From: an uncultured Caulobacteraceae bacterium
GTDB taxonomy: Bacteria; Pseudomonadota; Alphaproteobacteria; Caulobacterales; Caulobacteraceae
Direction: 5' to 3'
DNA: 36,524 nucleotides
Assembly (NCBI GenBank): GCA_937863535.1
Contig: CALMGB010000423.1
Coordinates: forward strand, 1-36,524
The translations under genes were made by a program, and so were the position numbers. Shown here in pieces: positions 1 to 9,013 of the stretch. The notes under the pieces were generated by a model. That model had not been told where the DNA came from. It did no database searches and saw only the letters and a program-made list of their open reading frames with translations. The first letter of the stretch is position 1. Every line of letters begins with the position of its first letter.

Positions 1-678
1 CCCCTAGACAGCGGCTTGGCGCTGGACGATCTGGTCGCCATCGTGCCCGGCCGCCCGGACGGTGTCATGATCCCGAAGGCGGACGGGCCTGCCGAGCTAG
101 AGCGGCTGTCGCACTATCTCGATGCGCTGGAAGCCCAGCACGGCTTGGAAGCCGGCGCTGTCCGTATCCTGCCCGTGGCGACCGAAACCGCGGCGGCGCC
201 CTTCCAGCTCGGCGACTATGCGAAGGCGGACCTTCCTAGGCTGGCCGGCCTCACCTGGGGTCCAGAGGACCTGGCCACCGCCCTCGGCGCGAGCACCAAC
301 CTCGACGAGACCGGGCGCTGGGCGCTGACCTTCCGCATGGTGCGCTCGCTGACCTTGCTGGGCGCCCGCGCCGCCGGGGTGCAGGCCATCGACACGCTGT
401 ACGTCGACTTCCGCGACGAGGACGGCCTACGGACGTCGTGCCAGGCCGCGCGTGCGGAAGGGTTCACAGGGCGCCTCGCGATCCATCCGGCCCAGGTTGC
501 GGTGATCAACGCGGCCTTCCGTCCCTCCGGGGAGGAGATCGACTTCGCGCGCCGGGTGGTCGCCGCCTTCGAGGCGAACCCGTCCACGGGCACGGTGAGC
601 CTGGATGGCCGCATGCTCGACATCCCCCACCTCAAGCAGGCCAGACAGGTCCTCGCCGAGGGCGAGTCGACCGGCTGA
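1..678 (+). CDS. CitE/HpcH-HpaI family CoA lyase (citrate lyase beta-like), 5'-truncated by window edge
   Basis: Frame is open from base 1 (PLDSGLALDDLVAIVPGRPDGVMIPKA...); GLTWGPEDLATALGA and GFTGRLAIHPAQVAVINAAF motifs typical of CitE-like lyases. Confidence 0.85.
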   Translation, partial: PLDSGLALDDLVAIVPGRPDGVMIPKADGPAELERLSHYLDALEAQHGLEAGAVRILPVATETAAAPFQLGDYAKADLPRLAGLTWGPEDLATALGASTNLDETGRWALTFRMVRSLTLLGARAAGVQAIDTLYVDFRDEDGLRTSCQAARAEGFTGRLAIHPAQVAVINAAFRPSGEEIDFARRVVAAFEANPSTGTVSLDGRMLDIPHLKQARQVLAEGESTG

Positions 679-776
679 TGCCCACCGGTGAACCTGCCGG
701 TCGAGGACAAGTCGGCGCTGAGGATTTCCGCCGACATTCACGGCTGACACGCGGGAGGACGGCTGAGAATGCCGGC

Positions 777-2639
777 TTATGCGCTGTGATCGGGGGCGCC
801 CCCAAGGCATGCGCGGACCTTTGTAGCGACATCAGCATAGCTGAAGGGCTTGGCTAGGAGTTCAACGCCGGCCTCCAGACGCTGGTTGGCTGTAATCGCG
901 TCGCGCGCATATCCGCTTGTAAACAGCACCGGCAAACCTGGACGCTTCGCCCGAGCGTGATCGGACACTTCTCGGCCGTTCATCATCCCCGCTAGAACCA
1001 CGTCGGTGAACAGAAGATCGATCCGATGGGTGCTGTCGAGGTATTCGACGGCCGACATTCCATCGCCGGCTTCGAGAACCCGATATCCGAGTTCGCGTAG
1101 GACTTCGCAGCTGTAGGCGCGGACGTCGAGATCGTCCTCCACGACCAGGATGGTCTCTCCCGCGCGGGCCTTCTCCGCAGGCGTCTTGCTGGCGCCTGCC
1201 TCTCGGACCAGTTGTCCTCGAAATCGCGGCAGGTAGAGCGTGACCGTCGTACCGCGCCCGAGGCTGGAGTCTATCCGCAGGTGGCCGCCGGACTGCTTGA
1301 CGAAGCCGTAGACCATGGAGAGGCCAAGGCCTGTGCCCTTGCCCACCTCCTTGGTCGTGAAGAACGGCTCGAACACGCGCGCCATCGTGTCTTCCGACAT
1401 GCCCGTTCCCGAGTCGCAGACGGCGAGCGATACATATTGTCCAGGAAAGGTTTCCTCATCGGCGTCACTCTCGCCCACCACGCCGTTCGCCGTGGTGATG
1501 GTCAGCGTCCCGCCGTCCGCCATGGCGTCGCGCCCGTTGACGGCCAGGTTCAGCAGCGCGTTCTCCAGCTGGTTGGCGTCAGCCTCGACGATCCAGAGAT
1601 CGTGGGCAAGCTTGGTGTGGATGGTGATCGTCTCGCCGAGCGTCCGCTGCATGAGGTCCGACATGCCGTCCACAAGGCTATTGGGGTCCAGCGGCTTGGG
1701 AGCCAGTGGCTGGCGACGGGAGAAGGCCAGCAGGCGCTGGGTGAGCGTCGCGGCGCGCTGGGCGCCGGACATGGCGTTCTCGACCCCCCGGCGCACGCGG
1801 TCCTCGCCGGGCCCAAGCCTGCGCGCGACCATCTCCAGATTGCCGACGACGATCTGGAGCAGGTTGTTGAAGTCGTGTGCGACGCCGCCGGTGAGCTGGC
1901 CCACCGCCTCCATCTTCTGGCTTTGGCGCAGGGCGTCGTTGGCGAGCTGGCACTCGGTCACGGCGGCGGCGACGCGGTCTTCGAGGCTGGTGTTCAGGGC
2001 CGACAGCTGCGCCGCCTTCTCGTCCAGCTCGGCGTAGAGGGCGACGACGCCGCGATTAGTGGTCTCCAGCTCCGCGTTCAGCCGCTCGCTCTCCTCCTGC
2101 TTGGCCTTGAGCGCCGCGAGGCTCTCCAGCAGCTCCTGGTTCTGGGTCCGCACTTCCAGCAGCGGATCGTTGGCGCCCGTGGCCGCCAGCGTGTCGCCGA
2201 TCCCGCGGAGCAGGGCTGGGCTCACCGGCCACGCGGCTGTCGGCAGGAGTTTGGTTAGGGTGACGGTCGTCCCGCCGGTGGCCGACTCCATGTCGAACCG
2301 GTCCATGAGGCGCCGCGCGCCGGAAATGCCGACGCCCATCCCCGTGGCGCTCTTGAACCGGCCTTCCAGGATGGCCGCCAGGTCGGCGATGCCGGGGCCT
2401 TTGTCGCGGATCACGATCCTCAGGGCCGCCGGTGCTAGCTTCTGCAGCGCGAACTCCACACGGCCGCCGCCGCCGTACATGCCTGCGTTGCGAGCGATTT
2501 CCGAGACGGCGGTGGCGATGCGGGTCTGGTCCTGCGCCTCGAAGCCGAGCAGCTGGGCGATCTGGCGGGCGCGCTGGCGCGCGGCGATGACGTCGGCCTC
2601 CTGGATCAGGGCCACGCTCAGGATCGGCAGGACGCTCAC
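777..2639 (-). CDS. Hybrid sensor histidine kinase/response regulator with N-terminal RsbT-like GHKL domain
   Basis: 620 aa; N-term RsbT-like ATPase (SEIARNAGMYGGGG, DKGPGIAD, GMGVGISGARRLMD), coiled coil, HisKA box (GGVAHDFNNLLQIV), HATPase_c (NLAVNGRDAM, GTGLGLSMVYGFVKQSGG), C-terminal receiver (VVEDDLDVRAYS, LLFTDVVLAGMMNG). Confidence 0.9.
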   Translation of the reverse strand: MSVLPILSVALIQEADVIAARQRARQIAQLLGFEAQDQTRIATAVSEIARNAGMYGGGGRVEFALQKLAPAALRIVIRDKGPGIADLAAILEGRFKSATGMGVGISGARRLMDRFDMESATGGTTVTLTKLLPTAAWPVSPALLRGIGDTLAATGANDPLLEVRTQNQELLESLAALKAKQEESERLNAELETTNRGVVALYAELDEKAAQLSALNTSLEDRVAAAVTECQLANDALRQSQKMEAVGQLTGGVAHDFNNLLQIVVGNLEMVARRLGPGEDRVRRGVENAMSGAQRAATLTQRLLAFSRRQPLAPKPLDPNSLVDGMSDLMQRTLGETITIHTKLAHDLWIVEADANQLENALLNLAVNGRDAMADGGTLTITTANGVVGESDADEETFPGQYVSLAVCDSGTGMSEDTMARVFEPFFTTKEVGKGTGLGLSMVYGFVKQSGGHLRIDSSLGRGTTVTLYLPRFRGQLVREAGASKTPAEKARAGETILVVEDDLDVRAYSCEVLRELGYRVLEAGDGMSAVEYLDSTHRIDLLFTDVVLAGMMNGREVSDHARAKRPGLPVLFTSGYARDAITANQRLEAGVELLAKPFSYADVATKVRACLGGAPDHSA

Positions 2640-3637
2640 GCCGCGTCGATCCGGCAGACGAGGACGGTCACGTCGTCCCGCCCGCGGTTGAAGTCGCGGT
2701 ACAGCACGCCGGCGATCAGGCTGGGATGACGCCGGCTGAGGCCGGGATAGGCGTCCAGGCGCCAGTTGGTGGCCAGGCCGTCGGAAGCCAGGATCACCAG
2801 CACGCCACTACCGATGGGATAGGTGAAGCTGCGCATATGCTTGGCGATGTGGCCGATGGTGCCGTTGTTGGAGACCATGCGCCGCATTTGGTCGGTCTCG
2901 ACGATGGTCGCGGCGATGTTTCCGACACCGGCGAACACGATCTCGCCCGCCGCGCGGTCGACCCGCGCGACGGCGATGGCGGCGCCGCGGGTGGCGCGCA
3001 GCGCGACGTGCATGGCCGCAAGCGTGTCGCTCGGCGACCGCTCATCGATTTTGACGAACGTCTGGACCGCCGCGTGGGCCGCCTCGGCCGCGGAGGGGCC
3101 GTGACCAAGGCCATCCGCGACCATGAGAGTGACATGATCCCCGCCGTCCTTCTTGCACCAGCTGTCGCCGCAGGCCTCCTCCCCCGGCATGGCGACAGTC
3201 ACCGCACCATAGGCGGCATTGGCCGAGGGCTTGGACCGGCCAGGCTGGCCCGGCGCCACGCGGGCCAGGATCGCGGTCCCAAGTCCCGGCGCGGAATAGA
3301 TGTCAGCCACCTGCGAGCCCCGCACGACGGCCCCGAGCCCAGTTCCCGGCGAGCCCGCCGTGGAGTGCCCGTCTCGGGTGGACACCTCCACGTTCGCCAT
3401 GCCCGGCCCCTTGTCCAGCGCCAGACACTCGATGCCCGAGCCGGTGGCGTCGTCGTAGCCGCCCACCAGCAGCACGCCGCCCCCGGCGTGCTTCAGAAGG
3501 TTGGTGGCGAGTTCGGTCGCCACGATGGCGACACGACCCGCGTCCGCCTCCCCGAACCCGTGGGCTTGCGACATCGAAACCGCAGCCCGGCGCGCTTCGG
3601 CGACCTGGGAACTTTCATGGAGCTCAAGTGCGCGCAC
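2636..3637 (-). CDS. GHKL (RsbT/RsbW-like) ATPase fused to SpoIIE/PP2C-type phosphatase (RsbX-like)
   Basis: 333 aa; N-term ATELATNLLKHAGGG / LDKGPGMANV; C-term VADGLGHGPSAAEAA and ILASDGLATNW, SpoIIE/PP2C motifs. 4-bp overlap with the downstream kinase gene. Confidence 0.87.
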   Translation of the reverse strand: MRALELHESSQVAEARRAAVSMSQAHGFGEADAGRVAIVATELATNLLKHAGGGVLLVGGYDDATGSGIECLALDKGPGMANVEVSTRDGHSTAGSPGTGLGAVVRGSQVADIYSAPGLGTAILARVAPGQPGRSKPSANAAYGAVTVAMPGEEACGDSWCKKDGGDHVTLMVADGLGHGPSAAEAAHAAVQTFVKIDERSPSDTLAAMHVALRATRGAAIAVARVDRAAGEIVFAGVGNIAATIVETDQMRRMVSNNGTIGHIAKHMRSFTYPIGSGVLVILASDGLATNWRLDAYPGLSRRHPSLIAGVLYRDFNRGRDDVTVLVCRIDAA

Positions 3638-4042
3638 CTACTTCCACCGTGCGATCATCACCCGCGTCCCTTCGCCAACCACGGAGTGGATGGTGAACTC
3701 GTTCGATAGCCTGCGCGCGCCGCTCAGGCCCAGCCCCAGGCCGCTACCGCTGGTGAAGCCGTCCGTCAGCGCCTGGTCCAGGTCGGCGATCCCCGGCCCG
3801 TGGTCCTCGAAAGTCAGCCGCACGCCCCGGCGAGGCGCATCGGTGAAGGTCTCGATCCTGGCCGTGCCGCCGAGACCGTAGTCCAAGGTGTTGCGCGCGA
3901 GCTCGCTCGCCGCCGTCACGATCTTGGTCTGGTCCACCAGGCCCAGGCCCGCCGCGATCGCCTCGCCCCGGACCGCCTGGCGCACCCGCACGACGTCGTC
4001 GGAGTGGCGGATGGCCAGCGTCTCATCCCGGGTCGCGATCAT
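3638..4042 (-). CDS. rsbT: RsbT-like serine/threonine switch kinase (anti-sigma regulatory factor family)
   Basis: 134 aa single GHKL domain: AASELARNTLDYGLGG, FEDHGPGIADLDQAL, GSGLGLGLSGARRLSNEF. Confidence 0.88.
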   Translation of the reverse strand: MIATRDETLAIRHSDDVVRVRQAVRGEAIAAGLGLVDQTKIVTAASELARNTLDYGLGGTARIETFTDAPRRGVRLTFEDHGPGIADLDQALTDGFTSGSGLGLGLSGARRLSNEFTIHSVVGEGTRVMIARWK

Positions 4043-4433
4043 CGGCGCCCTCCGCGGCGCGGTCGTCTTCCAGCGCCTCGTATCGGCCGTCGCCGATCAG
4101 CGCCATGCCTCGCTCCACGTTCAGCGCGGTCTTCACGCCGGTGAGCGAGAGCCCCAGCTCCACCAGGGTGATCGCCACCGCCGGTCGCATGCCGACCACC
4201 ACGGTATCGGCGTCGAGCAGGCGGGAGACCGCGGCGATGTTGTCCAGCATGCGGCCCATGAAAGAGTCGACCACGTCCAGGCCCGAGATATCGATCATCA
4301 CGCCCCGCGCGCCGGTGGCCACGATGCGGGCGGAGAGATCCTCCTCCAGCGCCCGGGCGAGCTGGTCGTGGATGTCGACCTGGATGCTGACCAGGAGCGC
4401 GCTGCCGAGCTTCAGGATAGGTATGCGGTCCAC
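4023..4433 (-). CDS. rsbS: RsbS-like STAS-domain antagonist
   Basis: 136 aa single STAS domain: MIDISGLDVVDSFMGRMLDNIAAVSRLLDADTVVVGMRPAVAITLVELG; conserved Ser in VDSFMGRML; overlaps rsbT start by 20 bp. Confidence 0.88.
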   Translation of the reverse strand: MDRIPILKLGSALLVSIQVDIHDQLARALEEDLSARIVATGARGVMIDISGLDVVDSFMGRMLDNIAAVSRLLDADTVVVGMRPAVAITLVELGLSLTGVKTALNVERGMALIGDGRYEALEDDRAAEGADDRDPG

Positions 4434-4438
4434 TGCGC

Positions 4439-5305
4439 TCAGCCCTTCGCCGCCTTGCGCACGACCGTTCTCCCGGTGCGCTGGAAGGCGAGCGCCAGGG
4501 CGTCGGCGAGCGTGGCCTTGGACACCACGTCGAGCTCCACGCCCAGGTGCACCATGGTCTGGGCGATCTGAGGCCGGATGCCGGAGATGATGCAGTCCGC
4601 ACCCATCAGGCGGGCTGCGGCGATGGTCTTCAGCAGGTGCTGGGCGACCAGGGTGTCGACGGTGGGCACCCCGGTGATGTCGATGATGGCGAGTTCGGCG
4701 GACTGGTCGACGATCGCCTGCAGCAGGTTCTCCATCACCACCTGGGTGCGCGCCGAGTCCAGCGTGCCGATCAGGGGAAGCGCCAGGATGCCATTCCAGA
4801 GCTTCACGACGGGGGTGGAAAGCTCCGCGATCTCTTCCTGTTGACGACGCACCACCTCCTCGCGGCTGCGCTGGAAGACCTCCATCGTGTAGAGGCCCAG
4901 CTGGTCGATCAGCTGGGACATCTCCCAGCCCACGTTGGAGACCGTCACGGCGTCATCGGCGAACTGGTCGCGCAGCTGCTCGAACAAGGGCCCCTTCAGC
5001 GAGAAGACGAAGGTCGCCGTCTCCCTGGGCGAAAAGCCTTGGGCGGCGCGCGAGCGTGAGACCTCGTCCAGCAAGGCCCGGGCCGAGGCGAACTCGGGGC
5101 CGGCGACTCCGCGCGCGTCGACGCCGGCGTTCAATGCAGTTCCCAGGGCCTGAAGGAACTCGCGGCACTGTTTCTGCAGCTCTGCGTCCTTGATCCGCCC
5201 TCCACCCGACGCTCCAGCCTCTAGCAGGAGCTCGCGCCAACGGGTGAGCAGAGCGTCGCCCTTCGTCTCCACGAGGCGCGCCAGAATGGCTAATCCACCG
5301 TCCAT
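4439..5305 (-). CDS. RsbR-like stressosome protein (RsbRD-type N-terminal domain + STAS)
   Basis: ORF track extends to 6013, but an ATG at 5305 preceded by GGAGG (gagggcggaggtgtcATGg) gives 288 aa. C-terminal STAS: IIDITGVPTVDTLVAQHLLKTIAAARLMGADCIISGIRPQIAQTMVHLGV. Confidence 0.85.
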   Translation of the reverse strand: MDGGLAILARLVETKGDALLTRWRELLLEAGASGGGRIKDAELQKQCREFLQALGTALNAGVDARGVAGPEFASARALLDEVSRSRAAQGFSPRETATFVFSLKGPLFEQLRDQFADDAVTVSNVGWEMSQLIDQLGLYTMEVFQRSREEVVRRQQEEIAELSTPVVKLWNGILALPLIGTLDSARTQVVMENLLQAIVDQSAELAIIDITGVPTVDTLVAQHLLKTIAAARLMGADCIISGIRPQIAQTMVHLGVELDVVSKATLADALALAFQRTGRTVVRKAAKG

Positions 5306-5515
5306 GACACCTCCGCCCTCCGAGCTACGCTGGGCGCTTGTAGCGATGGACGCGAGCCGTGTCCCTCCGTTTTCAGATGGCCGACCCGTCTTGCCCCTCG
5401 GCAGCCAACTCGCGACGGGTCGTTTAACCGAGCTGGGCGACGAACGCGGACCTTCCCTGCGCCTCGCAGGCAGGGCAACGTACGCCGACATCGCAAACGC
5501 CATCTGGAGCGCAGG

Positions 5516-6004
5516 ATGACCCGCGACGATCTCACTGAGAAGCTGCTCGACATCAAACGTGAACGCGGTTGGACCTGGGCGCACATCTGCGAGGCGATCG
5601 GAGGCATGTCGCCGGTGTTGATTACGGCGGCGTGCCTGGGAGACATGCGCCTGCCAAAGGCCCAATGCGCCCGAGCCAAGGAACTCTTCGCGCTCAGCGA
5701 CGCAGAGGAACGGCTGCTGCATGAGCCACCCCTGCGCGGTCGCAGCACGGCCATGCCGCCGACGGATCCGCTGATCTACCGCTTCTACGAGTTGGTGATG
5801 GTCTATGGCGCCACGTGGAAGGAGCTGATCCAGGAAGAGTTCGGTGACGGCATCATGTCCGCCATCGACTTCGACTTCACGATGGAGCGGCAACCTGATC
5901 CGAAGGGCGATCGGGTCCGCATCGCCATGAGCGGCAAGTTTCTGCCCTACCGCTACTACGGCGCCCAGCAGGGCACGCCAGAACTTGGCTATCGCGAGGA
6001 CTGA
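5516..6004 (+). CDS. cynS: Cyanate hydratase (cyanase)
   Basis: 162 aa; N-term LTEKLLDIKRERGWTWAHICEAIGGMSPVLITAACLGDMRLP and C-term IYRFYELVMVYGATWKELIQEEFGDGIMSAIDFDF are characteristic of cyanase. Confidence 0.93.
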   Translation: MTRDDLTEKLLDIKRERGWTWAHICEAIGGMSPVLITAACLGDMRLPKAQCARAKELFALSDAEERLLHEPPLRGRSTAMPPTDPLIYRFYELVMVYGATWKELIQEEFGDGIMSAIDFDFTMERQPDPKGDRVRIAMSGKFLPYRYYGAQQGTPELGYRED

Positions 6005-6020
6005 AGTCGTCATCGCTATC

Positions 6021-6809
6021 CCACCGAGGCGGATGAGAGTGTTCAGGTCGCGCGGCTACTCGGTCACCCTGGTCGTCATGTGTCTTTGCTACGGCGGATT
6101 CTTCTCGGGTATCGTGCTGATTCCGCTCTGTCTGCAAACCAACTTCGGCTATACGGCCATGCCGTCGCTCCGATGGGGGTTTTCGCAATCATCCTGTCGC
6201 CGATCGTCGGCCGCCTAATGGGAGTGCTCGATCTGCGCGCCATAATCTTCACAGGAGTGAGATCATGGCCTTATGCATGTTCTTGCGCGCGGGCTTGCGT
6301 CCAACATCGATTACGGACACATCATCATACCGCAGCTGCTGCAGGGCTTTGAAATCCCTTTGTTCTTTGCGCCCATCTATAGCTTGGCCCTGAACGGAAT
6401 GAGACTTCAGGAGATCGCAGGCGCCGCGGGGCTGCTGAGCTTCACACGCACGATGTCAGGCGCTTTCGGCACGTCGCTCGTCGCCACATCATGGTCCAGC
6501 GCCGCCCGCAGCAATCGCGTGGAGCTGCTGAACCAGCTAAACGGAGGTCCTGCGGTTCAATCCATTCAGGCGGCGGGACTCGGCGCTGTGATGTCGCCGG
6601 GCCAGTTGGAGGCCCTGATCCAGACGGAGGGGCTCATGTTTGCGGCCGACAGCATGTTCCCTGGCATCGCGTGCATCATGGGGGTTGGCGCCTTCAGCAT
6701 CTGGCTTGTTCCCAAGCCCGCCCGGGTCCGCGCAAGCCTCAGGCGGCCATTAATCCGGTCGAAGAAGGCACGGGCCCTCAGAAGCAGCAACTGTGTGGCC
6801 AACCTTTAA
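6021..6809 (+). pseudogene. DHA2 (EmrB/QacA-like) MFS transporter remnant, N-terminally truncated with at least two frameshifts
   Basis: Successive frames join into one EmrB-like C-terminal half: VFRSRGYSVTLVVMCLCYGGFFSGIVLIPLCLQTNFGYTA / YGHAVAPMGVFAIILSPIVGRLM / NIDYGHIIIPQLLQGFEIPLFFAPIYSLALNGM...; frame switches near 6160 and 6265. Confidence 0.78.
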
Positions 6810-6833
6810 GGGGCCGCACAATGGGCGAGACGG

Positions 6834-7664
6834 TTACGTCCGCAAGTCACGCATCATGTCCGCCACAACGCTGATCAGCTGCGGATTGGACAGGTTGAGG
6901 GCCCGTAAGTCCTCGTCCTGCTCGAAGCGCTTACGCTGCGCATCGAAATAGAGGTCCATCGCCACGCGCGCGATGACGGGGTCTTTGGAGCGTACGCCTT
7001 CAAGAATGCCCAACCGATAGGGTTGGAAATCCATCGCTCGCGCGCGCCAGAAGCGCACGCTTTTACCGGTCAGCGAATTCACCTGGATCTCGTTCAGGAG
7101 AGCCAGAAGGAAAGCCTCAAGCGACTGGAGGAGGGGATTGTGGGCGGCGGCCGATACTGCACGTTGGAAGCCGAGGATATAACCAACCACCTCGTCAACC
7201 TGCTTGGCTTTGCCAAGCTGCCCAAAGCGACTCGAACTTGCTGTGATCTCTGCGATATCCTCTTCGGTCGCCTTTACCGCCGCGAGTTCGATCGAGCGCC
7301 GGCCCAGCACCTGCCGGATGTCCAGGACCTCCATTATGCCGACGCTCTCGAGTTGCAGCAGCGTTTGAAGAGCTGACGCGAGCGCAAAGCCGCCTTGGCT
7401 CCGAACGAAGCAGCCGCTGCCGTGCAGGACTTCGACCAGACCGAGCGTCTCGAGCGCCCGAATGGCTTCTCGAACCGTGGGCTGGCTGACGCCGAACCGA
7501 CGGGAAAGCTCCTTCTCCGTCGGCAGGCGTTCGCCGTCTTTGACCCGTCGCGTCACGATGTCCTGCCGCAACGACTCTATGATCTCGTCCACCACCTTTA
7601 CGCGACGACGAAACGGCTTGGGTTCGGTGGGAAGCGTACTCGCGCCGCGTTCCTTAGTGCTCAT
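6834..7664 (-). CDS. GntR family (FadR-like) transcriptional regulator
   Basis: 276 aa; wHTH LRQDIVTRRVKDGERLPTEKELSRRFGVSQPTVREAIRALETLGLVEVLHGSGCFV plus helical FCD-type C-terminus. Confidence 0.92.
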   Translation of the reverse strand: MSTKERGASTLPTEPKPFRRRVKVVDEIIESLRQDIVTRRVKDGERLPTEKELSRRFGVSQPTVREAIRALETLGLVEVLHGSGCFVRSQGGFALASALQTLLQLESVGIMEVLDIRQVLGRRSIELAAVKATEEDIAEITASSSRFGQLGKAKQVDEVVGYILGFQRAVSAAAHNPLLQSLEAFLLALLNEIQVNSLTGKSVRFWRARAMDFQPYRLGILEGVRSKDPVIARVAMDLYFDAQRKRFEQDEDLRALNLSNPQLISVVADMMRDLRT

Positions 7665-7865
7665 GTCAATTGGTCACCCGCTGCCGCCAAACCTTCCTTG
7701 CCGGGCGGTCTACGGCCATGCAAGCTCGCCTCGCTCCTCAAGCTGGCGCTTGCTGGCATATATGAAGTCACGCAGGCGATCTGTTGCGCCGTCAGCGATC
7801 CAGCGGGTCGAAAAAGGGCTGACGATCGGGCGTGGTGACGGGCGTGATCGCTCTGCGGAAACCGG

Positions 7866-8582
7866 TCAGCCCAGTCGTGAGGTGGTGGTCGAAGCAGCTC
7901 TGCGCTTGTCCGACCCGCGAACGCGTTTCGCCTCTTTAACGTTCATGCCCAGGATGCGCAGCTGGTATTCGGCGGCCCGGGCGGATACGTCCGGACCTGC
8001 ACCCGCGAGCCGAGCGACGACACCGGCCCGCAGGATCGCAAGGTGGGCGTCGATGACGAACTCGTCGAGCGGCTCGCTGAAGCGGCCCTGCTCGATCCCG
8101 AGCGCCACGTCCAGGCGCATATAGTGGGCGATATCTTCCTTGATAGCCTCGAACTCCGTGAATGCGGAGACGAGCAGGCGACCCCAGACGGGCTCGGCGG
8201 CCGCGATCTCGATGAACTGCTGGGTTCCATAAGCGACCCTCGCCGCCCCATCGTCCAGGGAAAGCCTCGTGCTGCTCATGTCGTCATGCATCGCCTGGGT
8301 GACGGCGCGACAAACCACGGCGACAATTTCTGACTTGTCGCGGAAGTACAAGTAGAAGGTGCCGTTGGCGAGTTCGGCGGCGGCGGCGATCTCGCTCACC
8401 GAGGTCGCACTGATCCCACGTTCGGACATCAGGCGCAGCGCGGCTTCGGTCAGGCGCGCGCGCGTGCGCGCTCTTTTTCCAGCGTCAGACGACAGCCGCG
8501 GCGATCGCTCTCTCATCAGCCCCGCCTTAGCTGGCCTCTCTTCCCTAAGCAATCTTGACGGATTACTCATACTGAGATACAT
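7866..8582 (-). CDS. TetR family transcriptional regulator (start may be 8570 or 8516)
   Basis: TARLTEAALRLMSERGISATSVSEIAAAAELANGTFYLYFRDKSEIVAVV is a classic TetR_N helix-turn-helix. Confidence 0.9.
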   Translation of the reverse strand: MYLSMSNPSRLLREERPAKAGLMRERSPRLSSDAGKRARTRARLTEAALRLMSERGISATSVSEIAAAAELANGTFYLYFRDKSEIVAVVCRAVTQAMHDDMSSTRLSLDDGAARVAYGTQQFIEIAAAEPVWGRLLVSAFTEFEAIKEDIAHYMRLDVALGIEQGRFSEPLDEFVIDAHLAILRAGVVARLAGAGPDVSARAAEYQLRILGMNVKEAKRVRGSDKRRAASTTTSRLG

Positions 8583-8648
8583 CTCATTCCAAGTGCCGCG
8601 TCCCTTGGGGATGCTTCGTCTATCAGCTTTAAGTTCGCATACTGAGAT
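8568..8648. promoter_or_regulatory. Putative TetR operator region: direct repeat CATACTGAGAT x2 and inverted repeat TGAGAT-AC-ATCTCA
   Basis: CATACTGAGAT at 8568-8578 and again at 8638-8648; first copy is part of palindrome TGAGATACATCTCA (8573-8586); lies between divergent tetR and Dabb/matB-like genes. Confidence 0.45.
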
Positions 8649-8708
8649 GCTCGTACGGTCGCGATGCGACGACAGAGACGGGCGCCATTTGCGGCGGGGG
8701 AGGGGTCA

Positions 8709-8996
8709 GTGGTCACGCATACCGTGGTGTTCACTTGGATCTCAGGAACGACGGCGGAGCAGGTGGATCATCTGCGGCAAGCGCTCGATCAAGTGGCGGC
8801 GGAGTTGTCCGACATTGTTACGATCCTCCACGGGGCCGACCTGCGCTTTCGTGATGGGAACGGTGATTACGCCCTGGTGGCGACCTTCGCCGACCGGGCA
8901 GGCTGGGACGCCTACCAGGCGCATCCCGTGCACAAGGCCTTCGTACGTGATGTCGTGACGCCGCTCCAGGCCAGCCGCGTCGCGATCCAGTTCTGA
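8709..8996 (+). CDS. Dabb (stress-responsive alpha/beta-barrel) domain protein
   Basis: GTG start with upstream ggggagggg; VVTHTVVFTWISGTTAEQVDHLRQAL...GDYALVATFADRAGWDAYQAHPVHKAFV typical Dabb fold. Confidence 0.8.
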   Translation: MVTHTVVFTWISGTTAEQVDHLRQALDQVAAELSDIVTILHGADLRFRDGNGDYALVATFADRAGWDAYQAHPVHKAFVRDVVTPLQASRVAIQF

Positions 8997-9013
8997 TTGG
9001 GTGGGAATTCCAG

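Noticed and set aside
1212-2258. 348-aa plus-strand ORF opposite the hybrid kinase
   Set aside because: Antisense shadow ORF from high-GC codon bias; the minus strand encodes a clear histidine kinase.
2726-3709. 327-aa plus-strand ORF
   Set aside because: Antisense to the GHKL/SpoIIE gene; no family-like motifs.
5306-6013. N-terminal extension of the RsbR ORF to 6013
   Set aside because: Overlaps the well-supported cyanase on the other strand; an SD-preceded ATG exists at 5305.
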